Below, in pieces: positions 7,986 through 16,747 of a stretch of 64,000 bases of DNA. The notes under the pieces were generated by a model, which saw only the letters and a program-made list of their open reading frames with translations, was not told the origin of the DNA and did no database searches. The translations under genes and the position numbers were made by a program. This stretch comes from Haloplanus ruber (GTDB taxonomy: Archaea; Halobacteriota; Halobacteria; Halobacteriales; Haloferacaceae): NCBI RefSeq assembly GCF_024494725.1, contig NZ_JANHDK010000005.1, forward strand, positions 1-64,000, written 5' to 3'. The first letter of the stretch is position 1; each line of letters starts with the position of its first letter.

Positions 7986-9356
7986 TCAGTCGTCTGCGGT
8001 GGGGGCCGTCCCGTCGAGCATCGGCGTCCCGTCGGCGCGTGGCCCGAGACGGGGACCGTGGGGGCCATCGTCCGGGTCGATGGGATACCGTCGCTCGTAG
8101 TTGGTCGAGCGCTCGACCGGCCGGCGGCCAATCGCCGTCACCATGTCGACGTAGTCGGCGACCGAACGGAACTCGCCGTAGTCGCCGCCGGCGCGTTTGG
8201 TGATCTCCTCGGAGAGAAGCGTCCCCATGAAGTCGTTGGCGCCACAGGACAGCGTTTTCAGCGACTTCGCGTCGCCGAACTTCACCCACGAGGTCTGGAG
8301 ATTCTCGATGTTGTCGAGGAAGAGCCGGGAGACGGCGATCATGAGTTCGTCCTCGGCGTCGGTCGCACCGCCGTCGACCAGTCCCTGTTCGGCCAGCGGT
8401 GTCTGCTGGTGGATGAAAGAAAGCGGGACGAACTCGGTGATCCCGCCGGTACGATCCTGCAGGTCGCGCACCCGTTTCAGGTGCATGACGCGGTGCATCT
8501 CGTTTTCGACGTGACCGTACATGATCGTCGCGGTGACGGGGAGACCGGCGGCCATCGCGCCCTCCATCGCGTCCAGCCACTCCTCGGTGTCCATCTTCCC
8601 CGGACAGATCACCTCGCGCACCTCGTCGACGAGGATTTCAGCGGCCGTGCCCGGCGCGCTGTCGAGGCCGGCGTCGCGGAGCCGTCGATACACCTCCGCG
8701 TAGGACCGGTCGGTACCCCGACGGGCGTGGTAGGCCTCTTCGGGGGTGATCGAGTGGACGTGGACGCCGTCGACGGACATGGCACGAATCTGTTCGACGT
8801 AGGTGCCCGGTGAGGTGGTGTACGCCTCGGGCGGGCGATAGTTCAGTGCGTCGGGGTCTGTGGCCGCTTCGAGCAGTTCGCGGTGGTCGGCGTCGAGGGC
8901 GAAGGCGGGGTGGAGGCCGCTGACCGAACACACCTCCGAGATGCCCAAGTCGACGGCGTCGACGACTGCTTGCCGCGACTCGGCCGGCGTCTTTGTGAAC
9001 CCACCGTGATCGTCGGGGGCGTCGGCCTCGAACGCCGACGCGCGGTCCTTGAAGTTACAGAACAGACAGCCGGTGTCACAGGCCGTCGTGACGTTGTTGT
9101 TGAGGTTGGCGACGAAGGTAACGTCGTCGCCGACGACCTCGGCGCGTCGGTGGTCGGCTGCCTCCAGCACTGCCTCCTTGCGGGCCGGGTCGATCCCCGC
9201 GCGGTCGGTGCCGGTCGTCAGGAGTTCTACCCCGTCGTCGACGGTGAGGCGGACGCCGTCTCGGGCCTTCGCCAGCGCGTTCTCGAAGTGTTGGTCGGTC
9301 TCGGGAACGTGCCGGAACTCGATCCCATCGACCGCGGCGGCTGGCGGATCGCTCAT
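7986..9356 (-). CDS. cofH: FO synthase subunit 2 (CofH)
   Basis: This 456-residue radical-SAM enzyme couples tyrosine with 5-amino-6-ribitylaminouracil in FO synthesis. The cluster motif is C93-x3-C97-x2-C100 (ACDTGCLFC). Further conserved stretches are EVCSVSGLHP and TATIMYGHVEN. The ATG at 9356 is preferred over 9371 because a taatat box (9381-9386) is centred 28 nt upstream, implying a leaderless mRNA. The C-terminal ~25 residues, rich in Pro/Asp/Gly, extend beyond the usual core. Confidence 0.92.
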   Translation of the reverse strand: MSDPPAAAVDGIEFRHVPETDQHFENALAKARDGVRLTVDDGVELLTTGTDRAGIDPARKEAVLEAADHRRAEVVGDDVTFVANLNNNVTTACDTGCLFCNFKDRASAFEADAPDDHGGFTKTPAESRQAVVDAVDLGISEVCSVSGLHPAFALDADHRELLEAATDPDALNYRPPEAYTTSPGTYVEQIRAMSVDGVHVHSITPEEAYHARRGTDRSYAEVYRRLRDAGLDSAPGTAAEILVDEVREVICPGKMDTEEWLDAMEGAMAAGLPVTATIMYGHVENEMHRVMHLKRVRDLQDRTGGITEFVPLSFIHQQTPLAEQGLVDGGATDAEDELMIAVSRLFLDNIENLQTSWVKFGDAKSLKTLSCGANDFMGTLLSEEITKRAGGDYGEFRSVADYVDMVTAIGRRPVERSTNYERRYPIDPDDGPHGPRLGPRADGTPMLDGTAPTADD

Positions 9357-9468
9357 CGTCCTGAAGGACACGCCCGAGGCTAATATGGGTTGTCGTCACG
9401 GGGTCGCGCCGCCGCGACCGCCCCAAGCTGTCAAAAGACCCATGTCGGTCGGCCTTGTCAAGTCGAAC

Positions 9469-10395
9469 ATGCATTCGCGGGTCCGGAAGTTGTTCGACCG
9501 CGCCTACGAGCGACTCCTCCGCCGCGACATCGGCGACGGCCCGGACCACGTCGCCATCATCATGGACGGCAACCGGCGGTACGCCCGCGAACGAGGCGAC
9601 GAGGCCACCGCCGGCCACCGCGAGGGCTCTCAGACTACCGAGCAGGTGCTCCGCTGGTGTCACGATCTTGGAATCGAGGAACTCACCCTCTATGCCTTCT
9701 CGACCGAAAACTTCGACCGGCCGCCGGCGGAGCGCGAGCATCTCTTCGATCTGATCGAGTCGAAGCTCCGGGAGTTCGCGAACGCCGACGGCATCCACGA
9801 GAATAGGGTGTGCATTCGTGCGCTCGGCGAGATCGACCGCCTTCCCGAGCGGGTCCGCGAAGCCATCGCGTACGCCGAGCGACGAACCGCGGAGTACGAC
9901 CGCTTTCGGCTGAACGTCGCGGTGGCGTACGGCGGCCGCGCGGAACTGCTCGGCGCCGCCCGCGACACGCTCGCCGCTGTCGACGACGGCCGTCTCGACC
10001 CCGTGGACGTCGACGTCGCTGAGATCGAGCGCCGTCTACACGCCCGCCCCGTCCGCGACGTAGACCTGATTGTCCGCACGGGCGGCGCCGAGCGGACGAG
10101 CAACTTCCTGCCCTGGCACGCCAACGGCAACGAAGCCGCGGTCTTCTTCTGTGCGCCCTACTGGCCGGAGTTTTCGAAGGTGGACTTCCTGCGGGCCATC
10201 CGAACATACGAGTCTCGCGAGGCGTCGTGGCGACACACCCGGACCGAGCGGGCGGCCGCTTTGGTCCGTGCGGTCGCCGGGTCCTCGCTCGTCGAGACTC
10301 GTGAGGTGGTCGGCCGCCTCCGCGAGAACCTCCCTCACAGCGACGCCGAGCAGTTGTCTGACGAACTCGACCGGCAGGATCACACCGCAGACTGA
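9469..10395 (+). CDS. uppS: cis-Prenyltransferase, catalytic subunit (UppS family)
   Basis: This 308-residue protein is a polyprenyl diphosphate synthase that elongates allylic diphosphates with isopentenyl diphosphate, making the lipid carrier for glycosylation. It keeps the catalytic-aspartate loop IIMDGNRRYAR (D33), the AFSTENFDRP loop and the RTGGAERTSNFLPW motif. The C-terminal RRFG (RxG) motif of homodimeric UppS is replaced by ASWR in the aligned segment TYESREASWRH. An A-rich element near 9433-9437 predicts transcription from about 9462, favouring 9469 over the ATG at 9442. A non-catalytic paralogue lies convergently downstream. Confidence 0.88.
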   Translation: MHSRVRKLFDRAYERLLRRDIGDGPDHVAIIMDGNRRYARERGDEATAGHREGSQTTEQVLRWCHDLGIEELTLYAFSTENFDRPPAEREHLFDLIESKLREFANADGIHENRVCIRALGEIDRLPERVREAIAYAERRTAEYDRFRLNVAVAYGGRAELLGAARDTLAAVDDGRLDPVDVDVAEIERRLHARPVRDVDLIVRTGGAERTSNFLPWHANGNEAAVFFCAPYWPEFSKVDFLRAIRTYESREASWRHTRTERAAALVRAVAGSSLVETREVVGRLRENLPHSDAEQLSDELDRQDHTAD

Positions 10396-10424
10396 TCTTT
10401 CGCCCTCATTGTCGTCACCGGCGC

Positions 10425-11033
10425 TCAGCGGCCAAACCGCCGCTGGCGATTCTGGTAGTCGATGACCGCCCGGAGATAGTCCCGCTTTCGCAGGTCCCGC
10501 CAGTTCACGTCGGTGAAGTAGAGTTCCGAGTAGACGGACTGCCAGATCATAAAATCCGAGAGCCGCTCGGCGCCCGTTTTGATCAGGAGGTCAGGCTCGT
10601 CGGGGAAGACGAGACGGTCCTCGACGTCGGTTTCGTCGACGTCGGCGGGGTCTATGCGGCCTTCGTCGACGGCCTCGGCAAGCGACCGAACGGCGGCGGC
10701 GAACTCGCCTTTGCCGCCGAGGCCGACGTTCACCTGTACGGGTGCGGCGGCGGGTTCCGTGTCGTCAGGGCCGCGAACGGCGAGTGGCCGGGGCGCATCG
10801 ATGGACTGCAGTTCGCGCTCTAATGTCGGGACCACCGCCTCGTCGAGGACGCTCACCGAGACGGTGACGCGCTCGGCGCCGCACTCGAAGGCCCACCGAA
10901 GGACTCGTTCGAGGCGGTCGTACGCCCCCTGTTCCAGCAGGTCGCGCTCTGTGAGCACGACGGCGACGTGGGTGGGCGGGTCGCCGTCGTGGAGTCGCTG
11001 TTTGAGCGCGAGATAGCGGTCGTACAGTCCCAC
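10425..11033 (-). CDS. Non-catalytic cis-prenyltransferase paralogue (UppS-like)
   Basis: This 202-residue protein aligns along its whole length with the UppS fold. The catalytic DGNRR loop is replaced by LTERDLLE in the equivalent segment HVAVVLTERDLLE. The AFSTEN-type loop is also lost (SVSVLDE). It does retain KTGAERLSDFMIWQ and a perfect C-terminal RRFGR ending. A GTG start at 11033 gives VGLYDRYLALK, the usual haloarchaeal N-terminus as I remember it. It is most simply a regulatory or completing subunit for the UppS encoded at 9469, as NgBR/Nus1 is for eukaryotic DHDDS. Confidence 0.8.
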   Translation of the reverse strand: MGLYDRYLALKQRLHDGDPPTHVAVVLTERDLLEQGAYDRLERVLRWAFECGAERVTVSVSVLDEAVVPTLERELQSIDAPRPLAVRGPDDTEPAAAPVQVNVGLGGKGEFAAAVRSLAEAVDEGRIDPADVDETDVEDRLVFPDEPDLLIKTGAERLSDFMIWQSVYSELYFTDVNWRDLRKRDYLRAVIDYQNRQRRFGR

Positions 11034-11141
11034 AGCGGAGGGAGGCGGTGGACGGTCCAAAAGGTCACGGATTCGACGGACTGGTGGACGCAAGCGGGCC
11101 GTGTCGGGAGCGTTAAGTGGCCGTCGGGGATACCGGTGGGT

Positions 11142-12461
11142 GTGACGTCCACCCTTCGGCGGGCAGGAGGGTTCGCGGCCGTCGGGACGCTCGCGCTCGC
11201 CGCCCCTGAACTCGGGCGGGCGGCCGCCGCCCCCTTTGCCATCGTGGCATTCCTCGCCGCGTTCGTCGTCGACGAGGGGCCGGTGTTCGACCTCTTCGCT
11301 CGGCCACAGGACCGCCGCGACGGCCGACTCAACGGCCTCGCGGGGTTCGCGCTCGCGGCGACAGGTCTCGCGCTCCTCTCGACGGTTCCCCGGCGGTCGA
11401 TGCCGATCGATCTCTTCGTCGCTGCCGTCCTCGTCGTCGCCTACGGGACCGTCGGCGCTCGCGTCGTCGAACGGGTAGACACTGCGACCAATCCGGGTCG
11501 GACGACAGCCGGCTTCGCTCTCGTCGCCTTTCTCGCTGCCCTCGCCGGGCAACTCGCCGTCGGGTGGACCCTCGGCACGCTCCCTGCGCTCCCCGCAGCC
11601 GTCTTTCTCGCCGCCGCGGGGGCGCTGGTCGCGGCACTCCTGCGCTCGATCCTCTACGAGCGCGACGACCCGTTGGTGATGCTCTCGGTCGGTCTCCTGT
11701 TATGGCTGTTCGACGCTATCGGCGTCGACGCGGCGCTTACCGAGGTTGGAGCCGCCCTCGTAGGGACGGTCGCACTCGGCTATCTCTCCTATCGAACTGG
11801 TACCGCGTCGGTCCCCGGCATGGTGACCGGCGTGTTGCTGGCGCTTCTCACCCTCGTCTTCGGCGGCGTCGGATGGTTCGCCATCCTTATCGCCTTCTTC
11901 GGCATCGGCGGTCTCTCCGCGAAGTATCGCTACGACGAAAAGCGGTCCCGCGGCGTCGCCGAGGACAACGAGGGGGCACGGGGAAGCGGGAACGTCCTCG
12001 GTAACGCCGCCGTGGCACTCGTGGCCGTCATCGGCTTTGCCGCCAGCGGCAGCATGCCCATGGAGGGTGAACTCTTCCGCTTTGCCTTCACCGGGTCGCT
12101 CGCCGCCGCCATGAGCGACACGCTCTCCAGCGAAATCGGCGTGCTGTTCGACAACCCACGGCTCATCACGACCCTCCGGCGGGTCGACCCTGGGACCGAC
12201 GGCGGGATCACCTGGCAGGGCTATATTATCGGGATTGTCGGCGCCGCGGTCGTCTCGGGGGTTGCCGTCGGCGTCTTCGCCTTCGGATCGCCACGGCTCG
12301 CTGCCATTGCCGTCGTCGGCGGCGGCGTTACGGGCATGACCGTCGACAGCGTCCTCGGGGCGACCTTGGAGGGCGGCCGCGTCGGCAACCAAACCGTCAA
12401 CTTCCTCGGGACACTCGCCGGCGCAGTCGCCAGCGCTGCGCTCGCCGCCCTGTTACTGTGA
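11142..12461 (+). CDS. DUF92/TMEM19-family membrane protein, possible isoprenoid-phosphate kinase
   Basis: This 439-residue polytopic membrane protein has about 12 hydrophobic segments. Its C-terminal half carries the DUF92 signature: GIGGLSAKYRYDEK, then AMSDTLSSEIGVL, then GGITWQGYIIGI. The plant member VTE6 is a phytyl-phosphate kinase, so a polyprenyl-phosphate kinase role is an inference strengthened by the adjacent prenyltransferases. The GTG at 11142 was chosen because a TTAAG box at 11113-11117 is centred 28 nt upstream. It is divergent from the UppS-like gene and overlaps the next gene by four bases. Confidence 0.8.
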   Translation: MTSTLRRAGGFAAVGTLALAAPELGRAAAAPFAIVAFLAAFVVDEGPVFDLFARPQDRRDGRLNGLAGFALAATGLALLSTVPRRSMPIDLFVAAVLVVAYGTVGARVVERVDTATNPGRTTAGFALVAFLAALAGQLAVGWTLGTLPALPAAVFLAAAGALVAALLRSILYERDDPLVMLSVGLLLWLFDAIGVDAALTEVGAALVGTVALGYLSYRTGTASVPGMVTGVLLALLTLVFGGVGWFAILIAFFGIGGLSAKYRYDEKRSRGVAEDNEGARGSGNVLGNAAVALVAVIGFAASGSMPMEGELFRFAFTGSLAAAMSDTLSSEIGVLFDNPRLITTLRRVDPGTDGGITWQGYIIGIVGAAVVSGVAVGVFAFGSPRLAAIAVVGGGVTGMTVDSVLGATLEGGRVGNQTVNFLGTLAGAVASAALAALLL

Positions 12462-12865
12462 TTCGTCGCGCGCGCCCGGCCGACGCCGCCGCGCTCACCC
12501 GACTCCAGACTCACCTCCGCGAACCGAGTCCGGGACTGCTCGACGCCGCTCTCGACGCCGACGAGTACTCGCCGGCGACGGTCCTGGTCGCCACGGCCGA
12601 TGGCGGCCTCGCGGGGTACCTGCTCGCGGTCCCCGGCGATGGGACGACGTACGTCGCGGAACTGGTCGTCGCCCCCGATCACCGCCGCAACGGCATCGCC
12701 ACTGCGTTGCTGTCGGCGTCCGCCGACCGCTCGGAGCGACTCTCCGTCACGGTCGCTCCCGGAAACGAGGCGGCGCGGTCGCTGTATCGTCGCTGTGGCT
12801 TCGAGGAGGTACGCCGCCTGCCCGACTTCTTCGCGGACGGCGCGGCGATACTGTACCGCCGGTAG
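12458..12865 (+). CDS. GNAT-family N-acetyltransferase
   Basis: This 135-residue acetyl-CoA-dependent acetyltransferase has the acceptor/CoA motif A VAPDHRRNGIATALLSAS near residue 75. Strand beta5 (LSVTVAPGNEAARSLYRRCGFEE) follows, with the typical ARSLYRRCGF ending of motif B. The substrate is unknown. The GTG start overlaps the stop of the DUF92 gene (GTGA), so it is translationally coupled to it. Confidence 0.85.
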   Translation: MIRRARPADAAALTRLQTHLREPSPGLLDAALDADEYSPATVLVATADGGLAGYLLAVPGDGTTYVAELVVAPDHRRNGIATALLSASADRSERLSVTVAPGNEAARSLYRRCGFEEVRRLPDFFADGAAILYRR

Positions 12866-12878
12866 CCGGCCGCCGAGA

Positions 12879-14192
12879 TCAGTCGGCCGTCGCCAACTGA
12901 TCGATTGTCCGCACTCGGACGTCGACGGGCGTTTTGACCATCTCACCCGACGACCGAGCGACGAACTGCTCGACGCCGCGCTGGGCCGCCACGTCCAGCG
13001 ACCGCTGTGTGAGTTCGCCGTCGAGAACGACAGCGTACGGCGCCGGCTCGGCCGTCGACACCGCGTCGAAGGCGTCGGCCGCGGGCACCGTCTCGATGAC
13101 CGCGAAGTCGTCGTCGAGGAGGCGTGCCGCCCCCGTCTCGGACTCGATCACCGCTCGCACGTGGCCGCGAAGCGTCGACGGTTCGTCACCGACGGACCCG
13201 TTCGATTCGGAGGTGTCGTCGGCCTCCGCGCCCACCGTGCCGTCCGTCTCGTCCTCGTCGGACCGGGTCGTCTCCGCCGTCGAGGCCGTGGCCGCCGACG
13301 CGACGGCGGCTGGCACCGACTCGGCGGGACCGTCCCCGTTCTCGACCCCCTCGCCACGACCGGCGGACGAAGGCGCCGGCTCCCCGTCGCCGAAGAGGTC
13401 GCCGTACGGCGTCTTATCGCGGAGCGCGGACATGACCTCGTGACGTTCGAGGTCCTCGACCGACCGACCCTCGGGGGCAAAGACGACGTAGTCTACGTCG
13501 CCCACCTGGGCGAGTTCGCGCAGGATGAGTTCGCCGCCCCGGTCGCCGTCGAGAAAGGCCGTGACGGTTCGCTCCGCGGACATGTCGGCCACCGCGTCGG
13601 GAACGTTCGTCCCCTCGACGGCCACGGCATTTTTCACCCCGTACTGGAGAAGCGTGAGGACGTCCGCGCGTCCCTCAACGACGATGACGGCGTCGGCGTC
13701 GGGGACCCGCGGGCCGGCCGGGAGACCGTGGTACTCGGTGATGTCGTCGATCCGGACGCTCTCGCGGACCTCCTCGAGAATCTTCGAGGAGTCCATGACG
13801 CTCTCGTCGAACGACCCCGCGAGCAGTTCCTTTGCGCGGTCGATGACCTTCCGGCGTTTCGCCTCGCGGACGTCCTCGATGTTCGTCACCTCGACGGAGG
13901 CCTGACACGGCCCGACGCGGTCGATGGTTTCGAGCGACGCCGCGAGGATGGCTGTCTCCACCTTGTCGAGGCTGCTGGCGATGGTGATCCGACCGAAGGA
14001 CTGTCCGTTCTCGCTGTCGATCTGAACGTCGATACGGCCGACTTTGGAGGACTGTTGGAGGTCACGGAGGTCGAGTTCGTCGCCGAGCAGACCCTCCGTC
14101 TGCCCGAAGACGGCGCCCACGACGTCGCTCCGCTCGACGACGCCGTCGGCCGCAATCGATGCGTGAATGAGGTATTTGGCTGTGTCGTCCAT
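12879..14192 (-). CDS. dnaG: Archaeal DnaG-type primase
   Basis: This 437-residue protein is the archaeal DnaG homologue. The N-terminal ~160 residues are the archaea-specific domain that contacts the exosome. The TOPRIM domain follows, with E173 in VVEGRADVL and D215/D217 in LDGDRGG. Residues ~270-350 are a low-complexity acidic linker, with a small C-terminal domain after it. In archaea this protein acts in exosome-dependent RNA decay and possibly primer synthesis. A long AT-rich TATA region (14250-14262) and an inverted repeat lie upstream. Confidence 0.92.
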   Translation of the reverse strand: MDDTAKYLIHASIAADGVVERSDVVGAVFGQTEGLLGDELDLRDLQQSSKVGRIDVQIDSENGQSFGRITIASSLDKVETAILAASLETIDRVGPCQASVEVTNIEDVREAKRRKVIDRAKELLAGSFDESVMDSSKILEEVRESVRIDDITEYHGLPAGPRVPDADAVIVVEGRADVLTLLQYGVKNAVAVEGTNVPDAVADMSAERTVTAFLDGDRGGELILRELAQVGDVDYVVFAPEGRSVEDLERHEVMSALRDKTPYGDLFGDGEPAPSSAGRGEGVENGDGPAESVPAAVASAATASTAETTRSDEDETDGTVGAEADDTSESNGSVGDEPSTLRGHVRAVIESETGAARLLDDDFAVIETVPAADAFDAVSTAEPAPYAVVLDGELTQRSLDVAAQRGVEQFVARSSGEMVKTPVDVRVRTIDQLATAD

Positions 14193-14231
14193 TGGTGATC
14201 CCCTCAGAGGGGCGGTGATGATGATGATGAC

Positions 14232-14262
14232 ACATGGGGCGGCCCATGTACGCCTATATAAT
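14232..14262. promoter_or_regulatory. dnaG promoter with inverted repeat
   Basis: An inverted repeat, acatggg (14232-14238) and cccatgt (14243-14249), lies beside a strong bidirectional TATA stretch, tatataatttt (about 14254-14264). For dnaG the predicted start site is near 14230, so the repeat lies between TATA box and start site, a repressor position. An (atg)n run at 14216-14230 lies in the leader. The same TATA could serve the rightward gene at 14401 with a leader of about 115 nt. Confidence 0.45.
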
Positions 14263-14400
14263 TTTCGGGCGGGCGGGAAATACCTGTCGTACTTCGTACC
14301 GCTCGGCGTTCGGCCGCGGCCGATACAGCCGCGACCAGTCCGTACATGTTGGTCGCCCCCGACAGGGCCGGTACGGATGGGTTCCCCGCGGGATCGCCCG

Positions 14401-15783
14401 ATGTCGACGGCCCTCGTCGCGACCGGCCTGTTCGCCGTGATCGGCGCCAACCTCCTCCCCCTGATCGGCGTCCTCGCCTGGGGCTGGGACCTCACGTCGC
14501 TGCTGATCGTCTACTGGGTCGAAGCGCTCGGGACGGTCCTTCTGGCCGCGCTGAAGTCGTTGTTCGCCACGCAGGGGTCCCCGGCGGTTCCCGGGGAGAT
14601 CGAACCGCTCCACGAACTTCGAGCGAAACGCGGCGGCTGGCGGGTCCGGGACGGGTGGCCACCGGTCTACCCGCGCAACATCCCGTTTGCCCTGTCGCTC
14701 CTCGGGTTCTGGGCCGTGACCATCTGTCCGATCACCGTCTTCTATCTCTCCTGGGTCTCGCCGGTGGCCGCCCTCTCGCCGTCGCTCGGGATTGGCATCG
14801 TCGCGCTGGTGGCCGCGCAGGTGTCGGCGTTCGTCTTCGAGTACGTCGGCGCGGGCGAGTACCGGGATGTCTCCGCCCGCGAGGTCCTGCGGACGCCGGC
14901 ACAGCTCGGACTGGTGGTCGGCACTCTCGGCTGGCTCGGCATCGGCGGTCGCCCCGGCGGTCTCGTCGCCCTCGCTGGCGCCGTCCTCGCGAAGACGGGG
15001 GCCTCGGCACACCGCTTCTACGCCGATCACGTCGGGCGGCCGATCCTGCGGCTCGGCGAGCGGTTCGGCACCGATGCGGACCTCAGCGAGCCACCGCCGG
15101 AACTTGAATCCCCCGACGCCCCCGTCCGGGCGCGGGTCGGTGCCGACAGTCGGTCGGTCCTACTCGGGAGCATCGGCGCCATCGGCTTCGGCTTCGCGAA
15201 TCGCGTCGGCTTCGCCACTCTCGCGGGATTCGGGTTCGCGCTCGTCGTCGGCAACCTCCCGTTGATCGCTGTGACCGGTCTCGCCGTCCTCGCCGTCGTC
15301 GCCGCGCGGGTGCTCAGCTACTATCTCCGGTACGGCACCGTCGAATACCGGCGCCGCGGCGACAGACTCGTCGCGTACGACCGGCTCCTCGACGCGCCAC
15401 AGTGGATCGTTCGCGTCGATCCCACCATGGACGTGTCGGTGCGAAACGCCATCGCCGACCGACTGCTCGGGACGGGCACCCTCGTCGTCTCGGGCGTCGA
15501 GTCGGTCGACCGGGATACGGTACGGCTGGGGCCTGTCCGCGATATCGACCGCGCGGTTGACCGACTCGACCTCCCCGTAGAGCGGACGGCCCGACCGGAC
15601 CGCGATCCGGCCGCCATCGTCGCCTGTGTCGTCCTCGCTTTCGCCTTTCTGGCCGTCCCCGCCGGCCTCTTTCTGACGCCCCGCGTCGAGACGTCGACGG
15701 CGGTCGGGGTGACCGTCGCCTTCGGCCCCTTCTTCCTGTTGCTGGTCGGCGTCCTCGCGTGGGCGGCCCTCTCGCGCATCTGA
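14401..15783 (+). CDS. DUF6498-type membrane protein with bacterial PH-like C-terminus
   Basis: This 460-residue integral membrane protein has an N-terminal six-helix DUF6498 region (LLIVYWVEALGTVLLAALK is typical). A second membrane pair lies near residue 265. A soluble PH-like segment around residues 315-380 (LLDAPQWIVRVDPTMDVSV) is followed by two C-terminal helices. The role is unknown. The ATG at 14401 starts directly at the first membrane helix; upstream in-frame ATGs run through promoter sequence. It is divergent from dnaG. Confidence 0.75.
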   Translation: MSTALVATGLFAVIGANLLPLIGVLAWGWDLTSLLIVYWVEALGTVLLAALKSLFATQGSPAVPGEIEPLHELRAKRGGWRVRDGWPPVYPRNIPFALSLLGFWAVTICPITVFYLSWVSPVAALSPSLGIGIVALVAAQVSAFVFEYVGAGEYRDVSAREVLRTPAQLGLVVGTLGWLGIGGRPGGLVALAGAVLAKTGASAHRFYADHVGRPILRLGERFGTDADLSEPPPELESPDAPVRARVGADSRSVLLGSIGAIGFGFANRVGFATLAGFGFALVVGNLPLIAVTGLAVLAVVAARVLSYYLRYGTVEYRRRGDRLVAYDRLLDAPQWIVRVDPTMDVSVRNAIADRLLGTGTLVVSGVESVDRDTVRLGPVRDIDRAVDRLDLPVERTARPDRDPAAIVACVVLAFAFLAVPAGLFLTPRVETSTAVGVTVAFGPFFLLLVGVLAWAALSRI

Positions 15784-15847
15784 GGGTGGTCGTCGACGGG
15801 GGCGTCCGAACCAACGGTTATCCGATCCTCGTCCGTACCGGTACCCG

Positions 15848-16681
15848 ATGGCACACATCGCACGACTGCGACGCTATCCGGTCAAGGGACTCGACGGCAT
15901 GGGAGTCGCGTCGGCGCGGATCACCGACGCGGGAACACTCGCCGGCGACCGCGAGTACGCCATGTGCGACCCGGCCGCCGGCCCCATCGAGACGGGCGAG
16001 GCGATGCAGACGCTCGCGTACAACGGAAAGCAGAGCGACCGCATCCACGCCCTCGATACGGCCGTCGACCCCGAGACGGAGACGCTGACCGTCACGCCGC
16101 CGGACGGCGACCAGCGGGGCTTCGACCTCTCGACTGACGAGGGCCGAGCGGCCGCGAGCGAGTGGTTCGGCGCGTTCGTCGACGACCCTGTCGACTTTCG
16201 CCGACGCGAACCGCCGGCGTTCGTCGACCGTCCCGGCGCCGGCCCCTCCGTGATCAGCACCGCCACTCTCGAAGCGGTGGCGTCGTGGTTCGACGACATG
16301 ACCGTCGCCGGCGCTCGGCGTCGCCTCCGGGCGAACGTCGAAGTCGGCGGCGTCCCCGCGTTCTGGGAGGATCGATTCGTGGGTCCGGACGCCCCGGCGT
16401 TCGTCGTCGATGGTGCCGACGGCGCGGTTCGGTTCGAGGGTGCCGAGTCGTGCGCGCGGTGTGTCGTTCCCTCCCGTGATCCCGAGACGGGCGACCCGCT
16501 TCCCGACTTTCGCGAGCGATTCGTCGAACGCCGGGAGGCCACCTTCCCCGAGTGGGCCGACCCCGACGCGTTCCCACACTACTATACGATCATGCTCATC
16601 TCGCGAGTGCCGGCGGAAAGCCGAGCGCGGACGGTCGCGGTCGACGACACCATCCGCGTGGTGGAGCCAGGCGACCGGTGA
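15848..16681 (+). CDS. MOSC-domain protein (mARC/YcbX-like)
   Basis: This 277-residue protein has an N-terminal MOSC beta-barrel (residues 1-~110; RRYPVKGLDGM is typical). The C-terminal MOSC domain carries the molybdenum-cofactor-ligating region ESCARCVVPSRDPETG with its conserved cysteine near residue 200. Related proteins reduce N-hydroxylated compounds using an electron-transfer partner; none is adjacent. A ggttatcc box centred 28 nt before the ATG supports a leaderless start. Confidence 0.85.
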   Translation: MAHIARLRRYPVKGLDGMGVASARITDAGTLAGDREYAMCDPAAGPIETGEAMQTLAYNGKQSDRIHALDTAVDPETETLTVTPPDGDQRGFDLSTDEGRAAASEWFGAFVDDPVDFRRREPPAFVDRPGAGPSVISTATLEAVASWFDDMTVAGARRRLRANVEVGGVPAFWEDRFVGPDAPAFVVDGADGAVRFEGAESCARCVVPSRDPETGDPLPDFRERFVERREATFPEWADPDAFPHYYTIMLISRVPAESRARTVAVDDTIRVVEPGDR

Positions 16682-16747
16682 CTCGGCTCCCGCGTCGCTT
16701 CGGATCACCGGGGGGCTATATGTACGGCCGTCCACCAGTTTGCGCGT

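Noticed and set aside
14216-14230. (ATG)n run as a microsatellite or start-codon array
   Set aside because: Only about five units long and in an untranslated leader; no protein-coding consequence seen.
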